NCBI RefSeq assembly: GCF_033568475.1
Contig: NC_133123.1
Span: 1,488,001-1,552,000, forward strand
From: Henckelia pumila
Lineage: Eukaryota > Streptophyta > Magnoliopsida > Lamiales > Gesneriaceae
Reading direction: 5' to 3'
DNA length: 64,000 nt
Part shown: piece after piece, positions 52,697 through 64,000 of the stretch
Position numbering within the stretch: the first letter of the stretch is position 1
How the letters are laid out: the number at the start of each line of letters is the position of its first letter
Position numbers and translations under genes: made by a program
The notes under the pieces: generated by a model
What the model was told of the DNA's origin: nothing
Seen by the model: the letters and a program-made list of their open reading frames with translations, nothing else
Databases searched by the model: none

Positions 52697-55160
52697 CTAA
52701 AATAGAATGTACGAGGAACCAAGTACAGATGTGTGATCTTTACCCAGGTTACGACCACGGAGGCACTCCAGGTCCATTACTTGAGAATGATCAACAAAAA
52801 GATTTACCTGGAATCACCATAACAGGAGAGGTTAATTTCTAATAAAAAAATCATAACTAGATGATTTCTGCAGTAAAGAGGAAAAGTACCCTTGGACCAT
52901 ATTGCTTGATGAACCACTCGGTTGTCTTGAAATCTGATGCTTCAAACATTGTCTTCTCAAGCCCTAATCGGCCGATGATTTTTGCTATGATGTCAGCCCT
53001 CAATGATTCAGCCTGCCTACAGACATCATCTGCATCGATCATTATCACGTCTGCTCCAGCTTCAAGGCATCTCTCTGCCCTTCTAATCAAAAGATTAACA
53101 TCCTCAACAAGTTCTGAAGGGCATGAAAACAAAGTTAGCAATAGAAGAGGCGATGTACATTTCTTCTGCATGCTTTTGCCTATGTGTAATGAATACAAGC
53201 TACCATTGCTCAAAGTACCTTTACACATACATTTCCAGTTATTCAATTTGTATATTGCCATTTACGTCTTGAGAGTGTTAAAACAAAATAAAGGTATTCT
53301 TGTAACTTTAATAATCAGAAAAGCTATTTCTTAAGCAAATAAAATAAATGATCATGTAGAATAACCTTCCAATACTCAACTTAATATGTTAAACTGTAGA
53401 AACATACATGTTGTCCAAAACTGTGTTTTAAATTTCGGAGATCTGGCACTCCACTGATTTGCAATCACACCAAGATTTTATGCCATACTGTGGCTTTGAA
53501 CAGATTTAAAAGGATGCTCGATCAAAGTAGAATGGCCCTTCACTTGGAACGTAGTGGCAGAACATTTGTTGAAACAAGTTTTTATCCGGTGTCACTTGGA
53601 ATGTAGTGGCAGAACATTCGTTGAAGTGACACCGGATAAAAACTTGTTTCAACTTTTGGCTCCAAAATTATGATGACTAGTTGAAAACAAATTTTAAGTG
53701 CAAAAGATGATGACAAGACTTCTTTCTCATCAGTGTTGACATGAGCATGAAAAGAATTGGTGTATTCCTCAAAAAGGTAGAATATAAATTCCTTCCTTCA
53801 AGCTTTAAGAAGCTAAACATCCAATATTTTTTCCAATCTTCCCGTCTAGAAAGGTCATTTCCGCAAACTATATGTACGAATTCAGATAAACATGCATGGA
53901 ACTATAGGGGATACACAGCAACAAAACTCAAAAGCATAGCCTAAGAACTCAACAAAGATAAGCTCCTGTGCCTTTCCGGAATTGAAGGGTAAGTAATTAA
54001 AAGCCCGGTTGAATTAAATTCCTACCTGATGTTCGAGGTGCTGGGGTCACATAACAACCAAATGCTCTACCAGTGTCCCTCGGTATATCAGACTTGTTAA
54101 ACTTCACAGAAAACAGAGGCTTAGCTCTAAGTCCACCGCTCTTAACCAACCTCACATATCTCAAGAGAGTCTCTTCAGGTACTCCAAGTGATCCAGCATC
54201 AATCTCAATGGTATCAAAACCCAATTGCTTGCATTCCTACAAAAATGTCAAGAATAATAAATTACATACTCCTAAGTGCAGAGTTTCAGATTTTTAAAAA
54301 AATCAATCACTTTGCTTACATCAATGTATTCTTTAAAAGCAGATGGACCTTTCCGCTGAAGGTGTTCTGCCCAGTCACCAGTGCTTACATATACGTTGTG
54401 TTTACGTGCTATGCTGGTGACGTCTTTAATGTAACTTCTTGACATCAGACTATGAGATCCTCCAGAAAACTTCAAACCATCAACAAATTGTCCAGAAGCC
54501 TCGAAAATATCCTGCAAACGAAAATTGGGTGTTACCAGAATTCATATAAGAATGCTCCCAGAAATCCAATTGGCGGCACCGTCAAGATATTATGCGCGAT
54601 CATCAAAACAAATTTGGGAGCCGCTGTTATATATGTCATATGTGCCGCATGCCATTTAACCACACGACTTACGATCGCATCATGAGGAACAACAAATCAA
54701 GCAACCAAATGAGGCTGAGAAGTGAGAACAAAAACAGAGTACATCCAAACAAGCTACGGATTCAAAATTTCGATATTCTCGATACTGCCCATCAGCTTAA
54801 TGACAAATTCCACGAACTCTATTTATTAGGTAACGTTAAACGAACTCCATACAATTTTCATCCGTAATTTCCTCCTATGAAGTCTCAAAATAAACAAGGT
54901 TGAAATTTTCTTTATCCTTGAAGGGCAATCTTGTTACACTTCCACATCAAAATTTACTCGATTCAAAAGCATTGTTGATTGAACGATTACGAAAAACAAT
55001 ACCACGATCAACAACATGCGGATCGGAGAAACAGTACCTGGAGCAGGTTTTGGGAAAGAAGGGAGAAATGGGGCCCCCTCATTTCGGTGACACCATATCT
55101 CCTTGGCTTCTCCGGACGGTCCTCCTCTTCAAAGAAGGTCTTCCACCGGTACCCCGCCAT
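52697..55160 (-). CDS. HSA32: Heat-stress-associated 32-kDa protein, phosphosulfolactate synthase-like
   Basis: Protein of 286 residues in five minus-strand exons: 55160-55038, 54511-54320, 54236-54026, 53113-52890 and 52807-52697, all GT/AG and in phase. The fold is that of ComA, archaeal (2R)-phospho-3-sulfolactate synthase, a TIM barrel. Conserved parts are QFVDGLKFSGGSHSLM, YVSTGDWAEH, LGFDTIEIDAGSLGVPEETL, ADVIMIDADDVC and VNLFVDHSQVMDLECLRG. In plants HSA32 is not known to make sulfolactate. It supports long-lasting acquired thermotolerance by working with HSP101. Length equals the Arabidopsis protein. Start at 55160 gives the usual MAGYRWKTFFEEEDRPEKPR. Intron 3 (53114-54025) holds an unusual perfect hairpin (see 53541-53653). 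No break is seen. Confidence 0.95.
53541..53653. repeat. Perfect 30-bp-arm hairpin with overlapping direct repeat, in an HSA32 intron
   Basis: 53568-53597 and 53624-53653 are exact reverse complements (30 bp each) around a 26-base loop. In addition 53541-53573 and 53593-53625 are direct repeats of a 33-base unit (CACTTGGAA...GTAGTGGC) with two differences. The two patterns share bases. It matches no other repeat in the window. Confidence 0.85.
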
Positions 55161-56107
55161 TTCTTTCCTTTCTTCTTCGCACGCAGAGACTGAAGAATGA
55201 TAAGAGAAATTACATCAGTAATTGTATCAGATCAATTTCAGATGAGCAAAGGCAGCTGAATTAATGCTATTAATATTTTTTGATCATATAAATCGAAATC
55301 TCAAGCGGGCTGGGAAGATCTTGTGATTGTACACGGTGCGGAGAAGTTTGGAGCTGTTTCTAGAATTCCACAGTGTTCTGGACAAATAACTACACAAATA
55401 AATTCGCATTTGAAAATATAAGATAAGATGTGATGTACTAAAAAAAAAATTAAGAAAAGATTTGAAATTTCGCTTTTAAAAAATATATATATATATCCAT
55501 ATTTTATATTTATATATATATATATGATTATATCATAAGACTTTTTTTGATATATATTATGATTTAATAGAAATAAAAATATATTAGTATGAAAATATGA
55601 GTCAAGAAATTCATTTCGGTCATTCTCTAACTCTATCTTTTCAAAAACCAAAAACATTTGTGCTTTAATAATTAATAGCATATTCCAACAACAATAAAAA
55701 GAGACACTATTTCTGCTTTTTTGACTCGAATTAATGAGCATTAAAATCTAAACATGCGATGCGTTCTCCCCTGACGTGAGATGCGAGGTGGATCTCAAAA
55801 AAAGAGTAACATGGCATGCATGTAGTTTTCTTGTCCGCCATGAAAGGAATCTGGTTGTGTGAGCACCAAAAAAATGCAGGCTAAAGAGATATCTGGAGAC
55901 GAAAGAAACCTCTTTTTTTTCCTCGAATCTAGCCCGTGCATATGGGTTTAATCCACTTTATTCGGATTCTCGATCATGCAGCTGGAAGAATTGATTGCTT
56001 GGTTTGGTCATTAATGTGCGTGTGCATAAGAAGTGAGTGGGAAGAAGAGTCCTGTTCTAACTATTTGTACAGTGAACAACCATCTGCTTCTGTTCAAATA
56101 TATCAAT
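55161..56107. other. Divergent promoter region, HSA32 and DUF1218
   Basis: About 950 bases between two head-to-head genes. It is AT-rich, with a TA-rich patch near 55480-55560. I looked for perfect heat-shock elements (alternating GAA/TTC) before HSA32 and did not see a convincing trimer by eye. No gene seen. Confidence 0.5.
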
Positions 56108-56840
56108 ATGGCAAGAAACATGGACTTTCTAGTTTGTATTCTTATCATGGTTATGGATATAGTAGCTGGAATTCTTGGAATCGAGGCTGATATTGCACAG
56201 AACAAGGTTATTTTGTCTGCTTGCTTTTCGTTGGACACTTTCGAGTTTCTTTGTTTCGGGAATTGAATGTTCGATTATATGTGTTTCTGGGACAGGTAAA
56301 ACATTTGAGAGTGTGGATTTTCGAATGCCGAGACCCCAGTTACCAGGCTTTCAAACTTGGTTTGGCTGCAATTGTGCTCTTGTCCGTTGCTCACATTATA
56401 ACCAATTTGCTGGCTGGTTGCATCCTCATCACATCTAAAGAAGAAATGGATGCAGCTTCTCCCAACAAGCAGCTTGCCTTTTCTTCCCATGTTCTAGCAT
56501 GGTACTAGCTAGCTAGATAATAATTAATTGGTTTCGAGTCGATTGTGTTTCCATATAGTTTAATTTGTCTGTGTGTTTTCACATAATTGATGACCGCTGT
56601 TCCAGGATCATGTTAGGCATTGCATTCATACTCCTCATCTCTGGAACATCAGCAAATTCGAAATCGAGAAAAGATTGTGGAATAGTGCACCATCGGGTAT
56701 TGTCCATTGGAGGGGTTTTGTGTTTCATACATGGACTATTCGCGGTGGCCTATTATGTATCGGCTGCTGCTGTCATGAGAGAAGAAAGGGAACTGCATCA
56801 ACAAGAAAACAAACCAAATCTACAATCTGCCCAAGCGTAA
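56108..56840 (+). CDS. DUF1218 membrane protein, MODIFYING WALL LIGNIN-like
   Basis: Protein of 179 residues in three exons (56108-56206, 56296-56501, 56606-56840), GT/AG and in phase. Four hydrophobic segments are visible: ~5-25 (LVCILIMVMDIVAGILGI), ~52-75 (GLAAIVLLSVAHIITNLLAG), ~103-117 (IMLGIAFILLISG) and ~132-155 (GGVLCFIHGLFAVAYYVS). Conserved cysteines occur in ECRDPS and GC. This matches the plant DUF1218 family, whose Arabidopsis members MWL-1 and MWL-2 sit in the ER or plasma membrane and affect lignin in secondary walls. Family length is ~170-190, so it is complete. A decayed duplicate lies at 63120-63790. Which family member this is cannot be told by eye. Confidence 0.9.
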
Positions 56841-57321
56841 CATCAAATCTTTCTTCCGTACTTATGGCTAGCTAGACCTTATGCCACCAGCTTCACATGT
56901 TATCTATCAAACTTTACTTCATGATTTTCTTGACTTTCTTGTTTTTGGGTTTGGGTTCATTTCCTATTTTCATTTATCTCCCTTTCAAACCCAAGGTTTA
57001 TAAAGAGATACAAAATAATCAGCTTGAATCCGATCATGCAAAACAATGGCTAACCTAGGATTAATAGAGCGTGGTTTACTTTATTAACGTGATTTGCAAA
57101 TTATGCATTAGCTCAGGTCGCTTTATCTCGTCGTTGGAAAAATACCAATAAAACTGTATTCACCTCAACTCCGTTTCTTCACTTGAACAAATAATTTATG
57201 AGATCTCAAGATAGTTCAAATTTATGAGATCTCGAGACATGATTATCTGTAAAGTGATTCAGTTTGTTGTTTTACCACTATTTCAATAAATTAATCACAA
57301 AAAACCGAAACATGTTGCGAG

Positions 57322-57901
57322 TAGGGATGACAATAAGTCGGGTCTAAACCCGGCCTCGCATTGAACCCGGCCCGACGGATCTAGACCCGGTCAAGCGGGT
57401 CCACATGCGGGTCCGGGGCGAGTCCTGGTTTGGTCGGACCCGCCCCGCAAAAAATATATATTAATATATAAATATAAAATATATATCTATATATATTAAT
57501 AATATATAATTATATTTTTATATTAATAATACTTTATCCGTAATTTGAGTTTATAATATTTTTGGATTGAAATAATATTAATATATTATGATATTTTTAA
57601 TATTAAAAATATATTATTATAATCTTTCATTTGCTATTAATTATTAATTAAATAAAAAATGATAAATTTTAACTTGTGAAAATATTTTTTGTCCTAAATA
57701 TTATTAATAAAAATTTTAAAAATAAATTTAATGATGATTTGTTAATTTTTAAACTTATTTAAATTTTTTATTTAATAAAATTTAAATTATATTTAATTTG
57801 ACGGGTCCAATCAGGATTGGACCGTCGGGTTCACGGGGAAGGGTGGGGCGGGTCCTGGGTTTGCCCAAACCCACCCCGAACCCGCTGCTTTGCCATCGCT
57901 A
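57322..57901. mobile_element. hAT-type non-autonomous element, GGGTC/CCCGCC ends
   Basis: Starts TAGGGATGACAATAAGTCGG and ends TTTGCCATCGCTA. The flanks GTTGCGAG (57314-57321) and ATTGCGAG (57902-57909) match at 7 of 8 bases, fitting a hAT target duplication. The ends are rich in 'acccggcccgacgg'-type sequence and the middle is AT-rich, without transposase. Confidence 0.75.
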
Positions 57902-57974
57902 ATTGCGAGACATTTTGTGAATAATAAAAATACTATTAGAATAAAACTAGCCCTAGCGAGATCGTTGAAACCAT

Positions 57975-60385
57975 ATTAAAGTGCTTGTCTCTTCACATGG
58001 GGATTGGTGTACCGATATTTGGAACATGACAGAGATCATTGAAATTATTTTTCAAACATATTTACCTTCAGTAACCCCACGACCGAAGACAGAAACCAGA
58101 TTTTGGATCAAGTCTGCCCTATGATTGATGATTGTTTGAACTCTGTCTTATGTGCCCTTTTCACAGTAGATGAAGTCAAAAATACTTCGTTTCATATGCA
58201 TCCAGATAAAGCTCCGGGGCCGGATGATATGTCAGTGTTCTTAAACACACGGTGAATGAGTTCCAAAGTGCTTTCATCTTAGGGAGACTGATTTCTGACA
58301 ACATTATCTTGAGTTTTGAAACACTGAACTGGATTAGAAGCAGAAAATAAGGTCAAAGAGGTTATGCTGATTTTAAATTTGATATTAGTAAAGCATATGA
58401 CAAAGTTAAGTGGTCCTTTCTTGAAAGAATGATGGTCCGACTGGGTTTTTCACCTTGTTGGGTGTAGAAGATTATGCGATATGTCCGAACAGCCAGTTAT
58501 TCATTTTCTTTGAATGTTGATCTGGTTGGGAATGTTTTTCCAAGCAGAGGGCTGAGACAGGACGACCTTTTTTTCTCTTTAGTTATTCATATTATGTGCT
58601 CATGGATTATCTTCTGCTCTTCTCTCCCTTGAAAGAGGCCGCCTCTTGACAAGAGTTCGGATAGCCTGATTGTGCCCAGCTATTACTCATCTGTTCTTTG
58701 CAGATGACAGTCTTATGTTTTTCAAATATTATTTGTGCTCCAATCTATCCCTACCTATTCGATCAAATATGTGCTACAATCTATCCCTACATATGCCACG
58801 TCATATTTCCGTATTCCTAAATCGGTATGTGAGGAAATAGAGTGAGCATGCTCAAAATTTTAGTGGGGAGTTGACGAAGGCAAAAAGAAGATGCATTGAA
58901 AATCCTAGAAATCTCTATATAAGCAAATGTGTATGGGCGTCTTGGGTTTTCGACAGCTGGTATTTTCGCCATCAGGATAATACGGAATCCGATCTGGGCA
59001 TTAAACCGTCCTTCATTTGGCGGTCGTTGTTGTGGATCCGGGTATTACTTGCAGAAGGATTGTGTTGGAAAGTGGGTGATGGTACTCGAATTAACACGTA
59101 TGAGGATATTTGGATACCGGGCATAAGAAGCTGACTTTCACTGACTCCAGAGAATGATTTTTATATTAAAGAGAAGTCTTTCATGGAGCATGGCAGATGG
59201 AACGAGACTTTTCTCCAGCAGCTTGTCCCTCCCCACATTGCTCAGAAAATCAAATCTATCTCCATTTTATCGACACAAAGAGAGGATGTTAGATTCTGGA
59301 AATTTGATCCTAAGGGCAAATATACTATAAGGGATGGGTACAAGGCAACCTTGGGCTTCTATGAGCAGCCCGCGTCTAGCTCGAACCCACACTCGAAGAT
59401 CTGGTGGTAGTTCTTTTGGTCGTTATCGATCCCTCCTAAAGTCCGGATTTTTTGATGGAGAGCACTAATTGATATTATTCCCATGGAACAAAACATACTT
59501 GCTCATCATGTGTCGGTTACTGGGAAGTGCCCAATGTGTCAGTCTAAATGGGATACGATGAGCCACACCCTCTACTTCAGCCTTGCCGTGAAATCATGTT
59601 GGAAAAAGAGCTGGATCTGGCCGACTCTCAAATAGTTGCAACATCTGGATGTATTTGATATTTTCTTAGGGACGAAGGAGAAGTTGAGTAAACCATATTT
59701 TTAAGGATTTGTTATGCGCAACTGTGCCACGTGGAATGAGAGGCTTCGCTACCTGCACAACTCGAACGGCAAGGCTCGAGACTTGGATGCAGATTGGTGT
59801 GAAAATATATTGGTAGAATTCCTAGCCGGTCGTGCAAAAGTAGCAAAAGTTCCTGAACCAAATATGACCAGCTTGCCAGAGTCCCGGAGACATAAACTGT
59901 CCCGATAGTAAGCCAATTCCGATTAGATGTTGATGTGGCTTATAGGAGAGCTCCAAAAGTTGCGCAGTTGGAAGTGTGATTCGTAACCATGAGGGATAGT
60001 CGGTGTTGGATTTCAGAAAAATGTTATATAAGCCCCAATCTGTTATATGGCTGAGATCCTTACCATCCAGGAAGGCATCAGTACCGCTCGACATCACAAC
60101 ATCCAGATTCATCAAATCGAATCGAAATTTCTTCTCGCAGTGCAAGCAGTCACAAGACTAGAAGAGGATCTTAGTTACGTGGGATCAATTGCATCAGATA
60201 TTAGTAGGTTTCTGGAGTCTCACAAATTTATTCACCTCAGTCACGTTCGAAGGTCGGCTAATCGATGGCTCATGCGATCACTGCTTTTGCCTTTTCATCA
60301 TCTTCTCATTTTGTATGGGATTCTTTCTTTTGTGGTTGATTAAAATTGTAATAAAGGACCTATCTTTATCTTAATAAATTAAAAG
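57975..60385 (+). mobile_element. L1-like LINE, 5'-truncated and dead
   Basis: Pieces of plant LINE ORF2 in order, in shifting frames with stops. Reverse transcriptase appears as HPDKAPGPDDM (~58200), [13 protein letters not shown] (~58393), GLRQ (~58550) and FADDSLMFF (58691-58723). The 'maturase'-like QSIPTYA...FRIPKSVCEEIE segment is ~58770-58840. FIWRSLLWIR...GDGTRIN is ~59010-59100. A zf-RVT zinc-binding stretch (PPKVRIF...CPMCQ) is ~59425-59545, and an RNase H-like domain (IQIHQIESKFLLAV...HLSHVRRSAN) is ~60050-60280. Endonuclease and gag-like ORF1 are absent, so it was truncated at insertion. The 3' end reads AATAAA-like sequence near 60375 with a weak A-run at 60412. The C-terminal RNase H identifies the plant L1 subgroup that acquired this domain. 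No target duplication was found. Confidence 0.85.
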
Positions 60386-60599
60386 ATTTCAACTGTCAAA
60401 AGTGCAATTGCTAAAAAAAAATCCTCTTCCCAATTATTTCCTTGAGTTTGCAATATTTCATTCCCTCCTGGAGTACTAAATAAAATCATCTAAGTTTTAT
60501 CAAAAATCGTCAAAAAATATTTTTTTCAAAGTTTGCTTCTTTCTCCTATTACTCGAGTTATTTTTTTTTTCCTTTAGGCGACCGTCGTGTCACGAACTG

Positions 60600-60970
60600 G
60601 TACCTTCATGCGCATTTCGGATATTTCTAAAGGATGATGCGCATTGTAGAGATTGTATAAATTCTATAACATTCTAGATTATAGCTCGCTAGAATTCACT
60701 TGTATATATAGAACTTGTATATAATCATGTAGATAGAAACATTTAGACTTTTGTAGATGCAAGAAGCTTCCGGAGAGTTAATCTATATCGTCGAATCAAA
60801 GTGATCTTATTCATTCATTGTAGAAGCCACTGCTATAAAAGGGGGAAGCCATCATTTGTAAATCACTAAGTTGAAAATAATACAAAACATTATCAAAGCT
60901 CTCTTGTGTTCTCACTTAAACACTCGCGCACACACTTGTGCTACAAAAACTGTTTTGTTAGCAAAGGACG
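60600..60970 (+). promoter_or_regulatory. Promoter-like stretch, possible solo LTR or viral-type promoter remnant
   Basis: A clear TATA box (TATAAAAG, 60834-60841) follows AGAAGCCACTGC. After it come GGGGAAGCCATCATTTGTAA, AGTTGAAAATAATACAAAAC and CTCTCTTGTGTTCTC, a layout seen in plant LTRs and in integrated pararetrovirus leaders. No coding sequence follows and I cannot place both ends, so the class is open. If it is of this kind it is a fossil fragment. Confidence 0.3.
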
Positions 60971-61650
60971 AAGTTATGGAGCAAAGGTCGCACGTGACCT
61001 TAGAAGAGCTAAGTCCGTTACAGCTGACTTGTTGAAATTATTGAACTTATGGGTTTCATCACATTCATCGACATAAAACTTTAAAAAAATCATGGTTACG
61101 AATATAATTATGAACTCATATAATTTAAAACATTAAAATTGTCCTAATCCTAACTCAAACAAAAAAATTGTCCTAATCCCAATAATTAATCAATGCAAAT
61201 AAATATATTTAAAATATAATCTTATCATATACCCAATTTAGTGGACTAAAACTAAATTTTAACTATTTAAGAGACTAAAAGCAAAAGCAATCAAATTATA
61301 TGACTATTTTGCAAATTTTCCCAATCGCTAATGGTGAAAAAAGGGCGAGATGTGACACCCATGGATCATACATTCCTAAATATATATGTCATGAGACATT
61401 GTCATAAACAAAATGAAGTTTATTATGCTTTAATTTGTAAAATTTAACAAAATTCCAGTGTACCCTTGCAAAGTGTTTATTTGTACAGTTAAAATGATTA
61501 GTAAAACATGACAATATTCGTTATTTTCAAATTAACGAACTTTAATACTAATTTTTATTAGAATTAATATAGTCATATAATCTAAAAATTTAAAAGTATA
61601 TATATGTTTAAAAAATATTTTTAATGATTTAAAATATTTGAAAAAGTTTT

Positions 61651-61806
61651 ATGAGAAGGATCCGTGAGACCGACATGTTAATTATGTTTATATTTACAAT
61701 CAAAAGTATTTTTTTATATAAATAATAAAATGTGTTTTTTATGAGTGACACGGATAGGAATTTTGTCTTACAAAATTGATCAATGCTCCGTGAAACTATC
61801 TCAAAA
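61651..61806. repeat. 'gagacgg' dispersed repeat, diverged copy
   Basis: ATGAGAAGGATCCGTGAGAC at the left and GCTCCGTGAAACTATCTCAA at the right are inverted relatives, with a TATTTTTTTATATAAATAAT-type interior. It resembles the copy at 1134-1282. Confidence 0.45.
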
Positions 61807-63119
61807 CCTATTTTATTGATTGTAATTGGTAATCTCACGTTTTCTTGGAAAACTAGATATGTTTCCCTAAATAGATACAATATTGATTTACTTATTAATA
61901 ATATGTTATCCTAAGTAAATACCAAAACTCAAAAAAAAAAAATTAAATATCATATTAATTAGTAATCTGCTAGTGTATATACTAATGTCTTGCATATTAT
62001 ATACTAAAAGAAATTTGTGTTCAATATTTTTTTTTAATTCAAGAGATTATTTTAAAATATTTTTTATATTAATTTTTGGAGTAATGCTATATGTACAACG
62101 AAATTTATACAACATTTTTTACGTCATAAAAAACCAATACAAAAAATTAATTTATCAAATGTATACATTAAATGCAAAATCCCACAATATAATATCAAAT
62201 ATCACGAGATAATAGCAAAATATCACGACATAATTGTTGTAAATAATCGATGTACAATATATTGGTTGTACCTTTAATATTATTCTTAATTTTTATGTGA
62301 TATATTACATGTTTATTTAACTTAAAAGTTGCATAAAGATATAAAAAGATTTTATTAAAATATAGTAGATAAAGATAAAAGATGCTAATTTACTAAAATA
62401 AGTTTATTTATATTTTTATCAAATAACCATTAAATTTTCTTAAATTTGGAAGGCAAAACACTTGCATCTATATGTAGACGCAAGCCAGAGATCACGAAGG
62501 TGCGGATAAACATGCAAACATGGTTACATTTTTTTTCTTTTTCTTTTTATGAGTAGAGTCACGATTGTTATATTTTGATTCAAAGGTTAAATTTTCGGGC
62601 TAGCGCAAAGGGCTGCTGCAAGAATCACCAATTTGTTCTTGGTTAAAATTCTCTAGTTTTATATCTTAAGTAAATGTAATTAAACCAAATTAGTGGGAAA
62701 TGTGTTGATTCAATGACGTAATCAAAGTACCAAACTTATCATATCACGTTAGTAATATGGTTTGCTTCTTTCGGCCCAGTAGTTGTTGCGACTACGTTAA
62801 TAAATTTAATCGCACTATCTAGTATAGAAGACGGAAGAATCAAACTCCTAACCAAAACCATCCTTCTCCCGAGAAGTACTAGAACATCTATTCGAAGAAG
62901 TTTTCATATGTAAATTTTGTGTCCACTTGGAAGGTGTATATGTAAGCTAAATTTTGTTGCAATAATTACTGAGGCTAACTGTGTAGTCATTGGATTTGGT
63001 GTTCGCCTCGTACGCTAAAATCGAACTATGTTGTCTTGTAAAAAATTATCGAAAGGGTTACTTCAGTCCTACGTTTTTGTTTTGATGTCAATTTTGACTT
63101 GATGGTGTACAAATCTATC

Positions 63120-63790
63120 ATGGCAAGAAACATGGAATTTCTCGTTTGTATTCTTATCATGGTTATGGCTGGAATTCTTGGAATCAGGCAAATATTGCAC
63201 AGAACAAGGTTTTTTGTCTGTTTTTTTTCTTTTTTTGGGAGACACTTTCAAGTTTCTTTGTTAATGTTCAATTATATGTGTTTCTGAGACAGGTAAACAT
63301 TTGAGAGTGTGGATTTTTGAATGCCGAAACCCCAGTTGCTAGACTTTCAAACTTGTTTTGGTTGCAATTGTGCTTTTGTCCGTTGCTCACATTATAACCA
63401 ATTTGATGGCTGGTTGCATCCTCATTATATCCAAAGAAGAAATGAATGCATCTTCTCCCAACATGTAACTTGCCTTTTCTTCCCAAGTTCTAGCATGGTA
63501 CTAGCTAATAATTAATTTGTTTCGAGTTGATCTATAGTGTCTCCATATGGTTAAATTTGTCTTTGTGTTTTTTCACATAATTGATGACTGGTGTTCCAGA
63601 ATCATGTTATGCATTGCATTCAAACTTCTCATCTCTGGAATATCAGCAAATTCAAAATCGAGAAAAGATTGTGAAATTAATAGTGGACCATCAAGTACAT
63701 CCATTGGAGGGGCCGGGTTTTGTGTTTCATACATGGGCTATTTGCGCTGGCCTATTATGTATCGGCTGCAACTGTCATAAGAGAAGTTAA
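63120..63790 (+). pseudogene. Decayed duplicate of the DUF1218 gene
   Basis: The same three-exon layout as 56108-56840: exon 1 from ATG 63120 (MARNMEFLVCILIMVM, one substitution from the intact gene in these 16 residues), exon 2 from ~63294 and exon 3 from ~63600. Exon 1 has lost bases around the GIEADIAQ segment and leaves the frame. Exon 2 starts GTAAACATTTGA, one A fewer than the intact copy, so it hits a stop at once. In exon 3 inserted bases near 63711 shift the frame and end it at TAA 63777. Homology to the intact copy continues into the 3' flank (TTATGCCACCAGCT, ACTTTACTTCATGATTTT, AATACCAATAAAA) to at least ~63970. It is a segmental duplicate with introns, not a retrocopy. Confidence 0.88.
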
Positions 63791-64000
63791 TGGAAACTGC
63801 ATCAACAAGAAGCACAAACCAAATCAACAACATGCCCAAGCATATCAAATCTTTCTGCAGTTGTTATGGCTAGCAAGAGCTTATGCCACCAGCTAAGCTT
63901 TACATGTTATATATTAAACTTTACTTCATGATTTTTCATGTTTTTCTTCGTTGAAAAATACCAATAAAATTGTTTCACGGTCTCAAATTTTTGTTTTTTC
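63791..64000. other. 3' flank of the DUF1218 duplicate
   Basis: Recognisably homologous to 56840-57170 downstream of the intact gene but ~180 bases shorter. The duplication may run past the window edge. Confidence 0.7.

Larger units (their letters stand above)
60386..63119. other. Intergenic region, mostly without features
   Basis: 2.7 kb of AT-rich sequence between the LINE and the DUF1218 duplicate. It includes a promoter-like stretch at 60600-60970 and a diverged 'gagacgg' repeat at 61651-61806. No gene is seen. Confidence 0.6.

Overview
The window is nuclear DNA of a flowering plant, most likely a eudicot. It is AT-rich, its genes have many introns with GT/AG borders, and the families present are plant families: G-type lectin receptor kinases, BAHD acyltransferase, GRAS, plant U-box, bHLH, MORF, DUF538 and DUF1218. 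The repeats are typical plant ones: Ty1/copia, a Cassandra TRIM carrying 5S rRNA sequence, hAT-type elements, an L1-like LINE and a tRNA-derived SINE. A short dispersed repeat that I associate with Lamiales recurs several times, so an asterid is plausible but unproven. I did not determine the species.

Layout. Positions 1-3105 hold only MITE-like repeats. A G-type lectin (S-domain) receptor kinase that lacks its lectin domain follows (3106-5642, +). Next is a BAHD acyltransferase close to coniferyl alcohol acyltransferase (6017-8522, -). A PAT1/SCL21-type GRAS gene on the minus strand has been split into 10023-10865 and 15827-16575 by a 4.95-kb LTR element (10871-15821). That element carries decayed pieces of a flavin monooxygenase gene and probably a cytochrome P450 gene. 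A Ty1/copia element (17405-23424, +) comes next, and a rearranged Cassandra TRIM (18363-19485) is nested in its gag.

After that come a full-length S-domain receptor kinase (26103-29119, +), a PUB8-type U-box E3 ligase (30383-31486, +), a bHLH112-like transcription factor in seven exons (36970-39281, -), the plastid RNA-editing factor MORF9 (45116-46674, +), two hAT-type non-autonomous elements, a secreted DUF538 protein (50189-50777, +), HSA32 (52697-55160, -) and a DUF1218/MWL membrane protein (56108-56840, +). The right end holds another hAT-type element, a dead LINE and a decayed duplicate of the DUF1218 gene (63120-63790).

The genes do not form a pathway. Each looks like an independent plant locus. 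The related pairs are the two receptor kinases, which share an intron pattern, and the two DUF1218 copies. The most unusual content is the layered transposon region at 10-23.5 kb: a young LTR element that disrupts a GRAS gene while carrying exon pieces of unrelated host genes, beside an inverted Cassandra composite nested in a copia element. Exon borders were set by hand from GT/AG sites and phase; every intact gene model closes in frame from ATG to stop.
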